From Synergistales bacterium (GTDB lineage: Bacteria; Synergistota; Synergistia; Synergistales; Aminobacteriaceae): a stretch of DNA of 42,516 nt. Below, piece by piece: positions 8,701 to 14,739 of this stretch. The stretch covers positions 1 to 42,516 of the forward strand of contig BNVH01000023.1 of NCBI GenBank assembly GCA_025997955.1. Reading direction: 5' to 3'. Position 1 is the first letter of the stretch. Each line of letters starts with the position of its first letter. A model generated the notes under the pieces. It was not told where the DNA came from. It saw nothing but the letters and a program-made list of their open reading frames with translations, and made no database searches. A program made the translations under genes and the position numbers.

Positions 8701-9552
8701 GTTGACCTGAACGCCGCTCCCGCTTCGGACAACACCGGATATACAGGGACCAACCCGACGTTAAAGAACATCACGCAACCCGCAGCCGGCAATACGACCG
8801 CCGCTGATGTTTTTGGTCAGTACAGTTACGGCAACGGCCAATATGTCCAAAGGGAGAGAAAAGGCGCGTCTGGATCCTACCAATACGCCTATAACGGCGT
8901 CTACACCAACCGTATGTACGGCCGGCTAAGCCTGCTCAGGCCATACAACGCCGCCAATCCGCCTAAGCCGCTCCACGGCCTCTACGCTATGCGCGGTTGG
9001 GACTATGGCCGTAACGGCAACGCGTCCGCTGTTTACGACTCCACAGGCGACACGAGGAAGCGGTTCCTCATGGTGGTGCGCGGACAGAGGATGCCGTACA
9101 ATATTCACCAGTTCACGCCAAGTGACGCAGGCGATGTGACAATCAACAACGGCTATTATAACCGCGAGAGCGGCGCGGTAGGCGCGTACACACCTGACCG
9201 CGTTCGCACTTTGGCCTTCCGCTTCTGGTCAAGCGGCAGCGCGCCTACTTTGTACTACGACGACTGGATCGGCGAGGGGTTCACGCCTTGGGAGGTACGC
9301 GAGATTTTGGGGTTGGATCCCACCCAATATCCCGTTTTTGTCCGAGACGAGGACTCTACCGACTCCGCCAAGAATAAGGCGTATACGGAGGCTGATTTTA
9401 ATAACTGGAGAGCGATTCGCAAGTTGTACATTCAGGGCAACAACGACAACGCCAACACAGGCAACGTCGACGATCCTCAATCCACTCTTTTGACCGCTCT
9501 GCAGAAGGCCGGCTTCTATACTAGACCGCCGGTAAACGAAGACGACGATTAG
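5740..9552 (+). CDS. Giant prepilin-like protein B (paralog of 966-4916, ~1270 aa)
   Basis: The protein has the same architecture as its inverted paralog: a basic leader, RRG then FTLLE with Glu at +5, one hydrophobic helix and a very large exported region of unknown fold. Over the first 150 residues the two are nearly identical. Later they alternate between conserved blocks (for example TLYYDDWIGEGF near the C-terminus) and variable, indel-rich stretches. The frame is open upstream, but the homologous start is TTG at 5740 directly after GGAAAGGGG; a second TTG at 5749 would have better spacing (9 nt). Upstream sequence in this frame overlaps the recombinase gene and is not coding here. A perfect-palindrome terminator follows. 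An adhesin or pilus-associated surface role is inferred from the leader only. Confidence 0.85.
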   Translation: MNILRRNILKDRRGFTLLEVLVVLVVAAIIFGVSVMLVSQGSQITAVNNAYSTAQRAALAAVEFLPKEISVAAEVQIISRDWDHNIKAGISDDWRYIKLDEATNTVVRIDELDGSGNLKLNPLPGSDIITALSFDAVGNKNNQDFRKLVHVSVAARSVPDGKVGADYNRVVSLDRAILVRAPDGVKGEGGWPATWPTTAETVSGKLLRYRMETDFDPEIDLFWSRLGSGLSYFNDPNVYNGRPDTWRAMKNPNGTTHIDAVLKLPRRLKQDTVVFSWIAFAQDKFKTNDLDEKDPAKLLAYLNDHLRPEEWTKIRTRLVAGDVKAIEDVNSDDARISFVQESSFADSPLNMSSSIPADYRGLRLLKLTSGAPKDSNTNYRMENPFNLGAVVSTMMENAATYYGTGDEYNGAYMVVMAHYKEGGAWKDWPVYIRMGDGESDSIFRKIVSALATVPKGQAGRVGNVYVNADVNSATLLAADTSANNGNGMFKVSGGSGANPGKVILEFASEDFSHMVPKDNGAPVEPVMYGSTNYAVYLDATSGASGGYGVFLNGTKVHTGRQNNADYYTSSGYVFQFDPGARGLIMRHYYYNNTTFGELDNRTFGVIPMYFYDAAKGTTNLTSATPGTRAAPGEIAFFKGSAVALEDFGVNAGADRGSSISYRIPFRPVNAYYYQNITRYPTRRDTGELYRGSQDYNWGFYGASGQDAQYMATYTPKLMQSWHNYEDTTVSGLGKTSATLNANGEYNDAYNDDNLLTSAYEKNRHGYRWDYDWGMDTDAQSMWRRRQILKFTVLEVTKDIKQSQIGKDETGQYWQEPIVQLNATYDGTDNTIVHKAGDLFVRLEMIQLRKNPRDPTKILDPNNSRNYVYSKPIWFGKIKGDSWRGDDPSPFKKMGNTMMHVVSPLEPRAGDAQSFRRRGMRVRSWKEAIYGQDFSGSSGSTQTNAATGAVSYRRGRAGGKPFTKDWPPDYENADYTGANDAIWTPPIAVDLNAAPASDNTGYTGTNPTLKNITQPAAGNTTAADVFGQYSYGNGQYVQRERKGASGSYQYAYNGVYTNRMYGRLSLLRPYNAANPPKPLHGLYAMRGWDYGRNGNASAVYDSTGDTRKRFLMVVRGQRMPYNIHQFTPSDAGDVTINNGYYNRESGAVGAYTPDRVRTLAFRFWSSGSAPTLYYDDWIGEGFTPWEVREILGLDPTQYPVFVRDEDSTDSAKNKAYTEADFNNWRAIRKLYIQGNNDNANTGNVDDPQSTLLTALQKAGFYTRPPVNEDDD

Positions 9553-9571
9553 TTTAGTCAGTGTAAGAGCC

Positions 9572-9609
9572 AAAACAGCCGACCCTCCGCGCGGAGGGTC
9601 GGCTGTTTT
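9572..9609 (+). terminator. Intrinsic terminator after giant prepilin B
   Basis: A perfect 38-bp palindrome (arms 9572-9590 and 9591-9609) has a very GC-rich centre and a TTTT tail on the plus strand, 19 nt after the stop codon. The matching A-run on the other side would let it act in both directions. Confidence 0.9.
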
Positions 9610-9698
9610 ATATTGAAGCAAACTATTGAAGTAAGAACAAACAGGTTATATACTTAGTTAGAAAGAAAACGCGCCTTTATGACAAGGAGGATTCCAAT

Positions 9699-9860
9699 TT
9701 GTATATACACACAAACGCAACAGATGAGAAAATAGCTGTCAGCCAGAGAAGCTATCCAAAAAAGAAAACGTTGGAGTATTTATTCAAGGACTACGACGGA
9801 GGCTCTTTTCAGGCGGAGCTTATAGATTTGGGTGAACCGATAGGCGAAGAAAAATGGTAG
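9699..9860 (+). pseudogene. MazE-like antitoxin C-terminal fragment (53 codons)
   Basis: A TTG at 9699 is preceded by AAGGAGG at 9684-9690 with 8 nt spacing and opens a 53-aa frame ending in LIDLGEPIGEEKW. That tail resembles the toxin-binding end of MazE antitoxins (pattern ELIDxGxPxGxExW after a Leu-Phe helix). The N-terminal AbrB-type DNA-binding half that MazE needs is missing, so I read this as a decayed or truncated antitoxin. It could still be translated as a small peptide. The assignment rests on the C-terminal pattern alone. Confidence 0.5.
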
Positions 9861-9883
9861 ACGAGGTACCATCTCAAGGCTAA
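9854..9883 (+). pseudogene. MazF-like toxin start, truncated after nine codons
   Basis: An ATG at 9854 overlaps the stop of the MazE-like fragment (ATGGTAG), as in intact mazEF operons. It reads MVDEVPSQG and then meets TAA at 9881. Many MazF proteins begin with a similar VPxQG block just before the GDIVW strand. Only this opening survives; no continuation is visible in any frame downstream. Confidence 0.35.
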
Positions 9884-10052
9884 TAATTAAGACGTCTTTT
9901 TCCATGCAAGCACCCTCCTTTCCGGATCGCTTCCTTTTCGCGCCTATTCCAAAATTAAATCCGAGATTTTTATTATTATCTCATCTCATATCCTGTTATT
10001 ATAAGGATGTCGTCTTTTATCTTGTATCATCATTTTGACAGGAGCTTTTATT

Positions 10053-12959
10053 TTGACGGAGACAGTAAACGAAAATCGCGGATTCATCAAGATCAGAGGC
10101 GCGCGCGAGCACAACCTCAAGAACGTGGATGTAGATATTCCGCGTGGTAAACTCGTGGTCATTACGGGGCCTTCGGGCTCTGGCAAATCTTCGTTGGCGT
10201 TCGATACTCTCTACGCCGAGGGGCAGAGGCGCTACGTCGAGTCCTTGTCGGTCTACGCGCGGCAGTTTCTCGGCGTGCAGAAAAAACCCGACGTGGACGA
10301 CATATCTGGGTTGTCTCCAGCCATATCCATTGAGCAAAAGGGGTCGGGGCACAACCCTCGCTCTATCGTCGGGACGGTCACGGAGATTTACGACTATCTG
10401 CGATTGCTCTACGGGCGCGTGGGCGTCCCTTATTGCCCAAACTGCGGCAAACCCGTCGTCAGGCACTCGATTGACGAAATAGTGAACATAATCTTCGCTA
10501 ACTACGCCGAAAAGCGCATCGAGATAATGTCTCCCATAGCGAAGGGCAAAAAGGGAGAGTTCAAAAACCTCTTTGCTCAGACGCGTGAAAAGGGCTACTC
10601 GCGCGTCCGCGTGGACGGCGCGGTACTGTGGCTTGAGGAGGATATAGAGCTTGACAAGAAGAAGCGGCACAACATCGAAGTGGTGGTGGATCGCTTAAAA
10701 GTGGCGGAGGACAGGCGAAGCCGCGTCACGGAGTCAGTCGAGGCGTCGTTGGCGTTGTCCGGCGGTTATGTTCTTGTCGCGCCCGAAAACGAGGAAGAGC
10801 GCACATTGACCGAAAAATACGCCTGCCCCGACTGTGACATAGCGATGCCTGAGATAGAGCCGAGGCTTTTTTCGTTCAACAATCCGGCCGGCGCCTGCCC
10901 CGACTGCGCCGGGCTTGGGAGCCACGAGCATTTTTCTGAGGAATTGTCCGTTGACCCGGAGAGAACATTGGCCGAGGGCGCGCTGTTGCCTTGGAAGACA
11001 AAACCTTATTTTGTGCGCAAAATTGAGATGTTCGCCCAAAAATACAAGTGGGATCTCTCCCCGAAATACGGCCATCTGCCGCGAGAAATCAAGGATTTTA
11101 TACTTTTGGGGACAGAAGACCGCGTCCCCATGACGTTTACCGAAAATGGCAATTCTCACCTCTACATGGGGCGTTTCGAGGGTCTGCTGAATTGGCTGAG
11201 CGACCGCTGGAACGAGACTGAGTCCGAGAACGTGAGCGAAGAGCTGTCGCGGTACCGCGTGGAGGATATATGCGAGTCCTGCGGGGGTTTGCGCCTTCGC
11301 CCGGAGGCTTTGACCATCAAAGTCGGCGGCTACGGAATCGGAGACTTGATGAAAATGCCGGTTGACGAGCTCTCCGGCGTTGTAAAAAATTTAGAGCTCG
11401 AATCTGTCGCTGACGCCGCTAAGTCGGCGCGGGGCAAGGGACACGGTTCAGTGGTCGGACAGGTGGCGCTTGAGATAGGCAAGCGCCTTGATTTCTTGGT
11501 GGACGTGGGGGTCGGTTACCTGTCGCTCTTGCGGCGCGCCGACACTCTTTCCGGAGGCGAGAGCCAAAGAATACGCTTGGCCACGCAGATAGGCTCAAAG
11601 CTCAGCGGCGTGCTTTACGTGCTTGACGAGCCTACTATAGGTCTGCACTCACGCGATACGGAGCGCCTCATGAAGACGCTTTTGGCCATAAGAGACCTCG
11701 GAAACACCGTTGTGGTAGTCGAGCACGACCGCGATACGATGAAGGCCGCCGACTCTCTCATAGAAATAGGCCCAGCCGCCGGGGAAAGGGGCGGCTCGGT
11801 GACGTTTAGCGGAACATACGAAGATGTACTCAGGACAGACGGCCTGACCGGGCCTTATCTTAGAGGGGAGGCCACGGGTATAACGCTGACGGGAACGGAG
11901 AACGCCGGTAAAAAGCCGTTTCGCCGCCCGCATAAAGGTTTTTTTACCGTAAAAGGAGCGGAGCATCACAACCTCAAAAAAATAGACGTAAAATTGCCCA
12001 AGGGCGTTTTCACCTGCATAACGGGCGTGTCGGGCAGCGGTAAGAGCAGCTTTGTCTACGATGTGCTTTATAAGGGCATGAAGCGCTTGATGGACAGGGA
12101 TTTCAGGGAGAGACCCGGCAAACACAAGGAGATAACGGAGTGGGAGAGTTTCGACAACATCGTTTTGGTCGACCAAAGCCCCATAGGGCGGACGCCGCGA
12201 TCCAACCCAGCTACTTACACGGGCCTTTTCTCGCTTATACGCGAGTTCTACGCGGAGATGCCGGAGGCCAAGATACGCGGCTACGCGCCGGGGCGCTTTA
12301 GCTTCAACGTCAAAGGCGGACGCTGCGAGGCCTGCGGCGGCGGCGGGTCCGTCCGGGTGTCAATGCTGTTTTTGCCGGATGTGTATGTGGATTGCGAGGT
12401 CTGCGGCGGGACGCGGTATAACAGCGAGACTTTGTCCGTGAAATTCAAGGGCAAGTCGATAGCCGATGTGCTGGCCATGACGGTCGATGAGGCGGTGGAG
12501 TTTTTTGCCGATATTCCGAGAATTGTGTCGAAACTGCGCCTTATTCAAGACGCTGGGTTGGGATATATTCGCCTCGGACAGTCGGCGCTGACGCTCTCAG
12601 GGGGCGAGGCCCAGAGGGTGAAGCTCGCTAAGGAGCTCGCGAAGCGTTTCGGAGGACAGACTCTCTATCTTCTGGATGAGCCGACGACGGGGCTTTTTTA
12701 CACCGACGTGCGAAAACTATTGGAGATAGTTCATCGCATAGTGAACCAGGGCAACACGGTGATTTTTATAGAGCACAACTTAGACGTGCTCATGTCGGCC
12801 GACTATATCATAGACTTGGGGCCGGAGGGCGGAGATGGCGGCGGAAAGATAGTGTCCGAGGGGACGCCCGAAAAAGTGGCCGCCTCAAAGAAGGGGTATA
12901 CTTCAAAGTACCTGAGAGAATATATGGAAGAACTGAAGAATATGAAGGGGATATATTGA
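10053..12959 (+). CDS. uvrA: Excinuclease ABC subunit A
   Basis: UvrA is the ATP-driven damage sensor of nucleotide excision repair and loads UvrB on lesions. The 968-aa length and domain order are canonical. They run: Walker A GPSGSGKSS near residue 40; a Cys-x2-Cys zinc module (CPDC...CPDCAGLG); signature LSGGESQR and Walker B YVLDEPTIGLH; then a second Walker A GVSGSGKSS with its Lys at 664, the zinc finger CEAC...CEVCGG, signature LSGGEAQR and Walker B YLLDEPTTGL. In the second site the His that normally follows TTGL is replaced by Phe (GLFYTD). The start is TTG at 10053, because AGGAG at 10040-10044 gives 8 nt spacing; the TTG at 10035 has no such site. The next gene overlaps the stop by one base, so the two are probably cotranscribed. 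Confidence 0.97.
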   Translation: MTETVNENRGFIKIRGAREHNLKNVDVDIPRGKLVVITGPSGSGKSSLAFDTLYAEGQRRYVESLSVYARQFLGVQKKPDVDDISGLSPAISIEQKGSGHNPRSIVGTVTEIYDYLRLLYGRVGVPYCPNCGKPVVRHSIDEIVNIIFANYAEKRIEIMSPIAKGKKGEFKNLFAQTREKGYSRVRVDGAVLWLEEDIELDKKKRHNIEVVVDRLKVAEDRRSRVTESVEASLALSGGYVLVAPENEEERTLTEKYACPDCDIAMPEIEPRLFSFNNPAGACPDCAGLGSHEHFSEELSVDPERTLAEGALLPWKTKPYFVRKIEMFAQKYKWDLSPKYGHLPREIKDFILLGTEDRVPMTFTENGNSHLYMGRFEGLLNWLSDRWNETESENVSEELSRYRVEDICESCGGLRLRPEALTIKVGGYGIGDLMKMPVDELSGVVKNLELESVADAAKSARGKGHGSVVGQVALEIGKRLDFLVDVGVGYLSLLRRADTLSGGESQRIRLATQIGSKLSGVLYVLDEPTIGLHSRDTERLMKTLLAIRDLGNTVVVVEHDRDTMKAADSLIEIGPAAGERGGSVTFSGTYEDVLRTDGLTGPYLRGEATGITLTGTENAGKKPFRRPHKGFFTVKGAEHHNLKKIDVKLPKGVFTCITGVSGSGKSSFVYDVLYKGMKRLMDRDFRERPGKHKEITEWESFDNIVLVDQSPIGRTPRSNPATYTGLFSLIREFYAEMPEAKIRGYAPGRFSFNVKGGRCEACGGGGSVRVSMLFLPDVYVDCEVCGGTRYNSETLSVKFKGKSIADVLAMTVDEAVEFFADIPRIVSKLRLIQDAGLGYIRLGQSALTLSGGEAQRVKLAKELAKRFGGQTLYLLDEPTTGLFYTDVRKLLEIVHRIVNQGNTVIFIEHNLDVLMSADYIIDLGPEGGDGGGKIVSEGTPEKVAASKKGYTSKYLREYMEELKNMKGIY

Positions 12960-13891
12960 TGAAAAGCAGTTTTGAAGGAAATAAAGGCGGCAAGAGCCGC
13001 AGGGGATCAGGCGGTCAGCGCTCTGAGGGCAAATTGTCTGGGGCGGGGCCGGCGAGACCATTTGCCAAAAAGGCGGCGGGGAGCGCCAAGCCTTACATAA
13101 AGTCTTGGCTCAAAGACCGCGAGCCGCGGCCTATCCGCGAAATCCCCGACGACGTATGTTGGGGGCGTCAGCCAGTACTTGACATAGTAAAGACGGCGCC
13201 TGGACGCTGTACAAAGATAATCATCGCCAACAACGTGAGGCCTCCGTTCCTCGACGAGCTCACGGACGCGGCCCGAGCCGGAAAGATAGTCTATCAGATG
13301 ACCGCGCCGGAGGCTTTGGACTCTCTTTGCGGGGGGGCGCATCACCAGGGCGTGGCCTGCCGTATAACCGAGGTTAAACTGCTTGAGCTCGAGCCCTTTT
13401 TAAAGGATATACAAAAGGAGGCCTCGGATACACCCGCGCTGATTGTGGTGCTTGACCATATCGAAGACCCGCAGAACCTCGGCGCTATCGTGAGAACGGC
13501 TGAAGCCGCCGGCGCGGCGGCCGTTGTCAGCGCCAGGCGGCGCTCGGCCCTGCCCGGCGGCACTGTGGTTAAGACCAGCGCCGGCGCGGCTATGCGCGTC
13601 CCCATGATATCGGTTGTCAATATAGCGCGCAGCGTTGAGCAGCTCAAGGAGGCTGGATTTTGGGCCGTCGGTTTAGAAAATGGCTCGGAGGTTTCGCTTT
13701 GGGACGATAAAATGCCGCCCCGGACGGCCCTTGTCATAGGCTCAGAAGGGGAGGGCATTTCGCGCTTAGTGGGCGAGACTTGCGACCAGCTTTTGCGTAT
13801 CCCCATTCAGGGCGTGGCAGGGTCATTGAACGCCTCGGCGGCGGCGGCTCTAGGCATGTTCGAGTGGAGGCGCAAACAGACTAATTTCTAA
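12959..13891 (+). CDS. SpoU/TrmH-family RNA 2'-O-methyltransferase (RlmB/TrmH-like)
   Basis: This is a SAM-dependent 2'-O-ribose methyltransferase of the SPOUT superfamily. The three SpoU motifs are clear: DPQNLGAIVRTAEAAG (motif 1 with Asn and catalytic Arg), LVIGSEGEGIS (motif 2) and IPIQGVAGSLNASAAAA (motif 3), which together form the knotted cofactor site. An N-terminal substrate-binding domain precedes them and begins with a basic, Gly/Ser/Lys-rich tail of about 60 residues that is probably disordered and RNA-binding. RlmB, which modifies G2251 of 23S rRNA, is the closest common type, but a tRNA or other rRNA target cannot be excluded. The ATG overlaps the uvrA stop (TGATG), which implies translational coupling. 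Confidence 0.88.
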   Translation: MKSSFEGNKGGKSRRGSGGQRSEGKLSGAGPARPFAKKAAGSAKPYIKSWLKDREPRPIREIPDDVCWGRQPVLDIVKTAPGRCTKIIIANNVRPPFLDELTDAARAGKIVYQMTAPEALDSLCGGAHHQGVACRITEVKLLELEPFLKDIQKEASDTPALIVVLDHIEDPQNLGAIVRTAEAAGAAAVVSARRRSALPGGTVVKTSAGAAMRVPMISVVNIARSVEQLKEAGFWAVGLENGSEVSLWDDKMPPRTALVIGSEGEGISRLVGETCDQLLRIPIQGVAGSLNASAAAALGMFEWRRKQTNF

Positions 13892-13904
13892 GGCTTAGGG
13901 TGCG

Positions 13905-13933
13905 TTTACAAATACGAGCCGTTATGGTATATT
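13905..13933 (+). promoter_or_regulatory. Sigma-70-type promoter of the tRNA-Arg gene
   Basis: TTTACA at 13905-13910 and TATATT at 13928-13933 are separated by 17 nt, and each differs from consensus at one position. The tRNA 5' end lies 30 nt downstream of the -10 box. Confidence 0.65.
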
Positions 13934-13962
13934 TACGCGTGGAGGTTTTGATTTTATGTTTT

Positions 13963-14038
13963 GCGCCTGTGGCTCAGTGGATAGAGCGACGGCCTCCGGA
14001 GCCGTAAGTCGAAGGTTCAAATCCTTTCAGGCGCGCCA
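13963..14038 (+). tRNA. tRNA-Arg (anticodon CCG)
   Basis: The 76-nt gene folds into a full cloverleaf. The acceptor stem is GCGCCTG with CAGGCGC, the D stem GCTC with GAGC, and the anticodon stem ACGGC with GCCGT around loop CTCCGGA. The T stem is GAAGG with CCTTT around TTCAAAT. The discriminator is G and the CCA end is encoded. Anticodon CCG reads CGG arginine codons. Confidence 0.97.
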
Positions 14039-14071
14039 TACCAAATTGAAATAACTTGAAATAGATTGAAT

Positions 14072-14097
14072 AAAGCCCGCTGAGAAGTGGGCTTTTT
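14072..14097 (+). terminator. Intrinsic terminator after tRNA-Arg
   Basis: A 10-bp stem (14072-14081 with 14086-14095, one G-T pair) closes on a GAGA tetraloop and runs into a T-tract at 14093-14097. It starts 34 nt after the tRNA CCA end. Confidence 0.85.
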
Positions 14098-14246
14098 GCT
14101 TTTCCTATCCAAAGTCGAGACAACAGGCGCTAAGTTTTGGTATTATCGCGGCATGAAAGCCGGCAACGACTCCGTAGGGAACCCAAGTTGATGTGTACGA
14201 GAGACGGCCTGTATATGCTAATATAGAGCGTGAGGGAGGCGATACT

Positions 14247-14723
14247 ATGCCAACACCACCGACAGCGGAACGTGAGCGGCCAACAGCGGAATATAATTTC
14301 GTTGACAAGGCGGTACCGGAAAAGGTATTCAACGCCGAAATGAGGCGCATTGATTACGGGCAGACGGGAATTGAAAAAACGCTCGAACGGATAGAGGCGC
14401 GATTCGACAAGATTGACGAGCGCTTCGACAAGATGGACGCCAAATTTAACGAGCGCTTCGACAAGATGGACGCCAAATTTGACGAGCGCTTCGACAAGAT
14501 GGACGCCAAATTTGACGAGCGCCTAAACAAGATGGATGCCAAGTTTGAGGCGAAATTACAAGGTATTCGAGCGGATATTAAAGACGTTCGTGCAGGTTTG
14601 AACGCCAAAATTGACAAAATAGACGCCAAAATTGACAACCTCCTTTATTGGGTAGTCGGAACTATGATTGTTTTGACTGGTTTATTTTCAAGTATAGTAT
14701 TTGCGGTTTTCAAAGGGCGCTAA
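14247..14723 (+). CDS. Coiled-coil protein with C-terminal membrane anchor
   Basis: The 158-aa protein has a short polar N-terminus, a long charged coiled coil and one hydrophobic helix near the C-terminus (WVVGTMIVLTGLF, residues about 135-155) followed by a short basic tail. This is a tail-anchored layout. The coiled coil is built from 11-residue repeats of type ERFDKMDAKFD, encoded by 33-bp near-perfect DNA repeats. I chose the ATG at 14247 because GGAGG at 14235-14239 lies 7 nt upstream; a GTG at 14193 has no such site. The shape recalls DUF1640-like and other small coiled-coil membrane proteins, but I do not recognise a specific family. The hybrid kinase gene begins 16 nt after the stop, so the two are likely in one operon. 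Confidence 0.75.
   Translation: MPTPPTAERERPTAEYNFVDKAVPEKVFNAEMRRIDYGQTGIEKTLERIEARFDKIDERFDKMDAKFNERFDKMDAKFDERFDKMDAKFDERLNKMDAKFEAKLQGIRADIKDVRAGLNAKIDKIDAKIDNLLYWVVGTMIVLTGLFSSIVFAVFKGR
14418..14549 (+). repeat. 33-bp tandem repeat, ~4 copies, encoding an 11-residue coiled-coil unit
   Basis: Units start at 14418, 14451, 14484 and 14517. The first three are almost identical and the fourth is diverged. The degenerate pattern continues on both sides at protein level. Eleven-residue periodicity is typical of right-handed or straight coiled coils. Confidence 0.9.
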
Positions 14724-14739
14724 CGAGAGGTGATGAAAA

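Noticed and set aside
9889..9898. 10-bp palindrome in the spacer before uvrA
   Set aside because: It is too short and has no tail or partner; palindromes of this size occur by chance.
14354..14638. Repetitive minus-strand frame opposite the coiled-coil gene
   Set aside because: It exists only because the 33-bp repeats on the plus strand have no stops on the opposite strand; no ribosome site.
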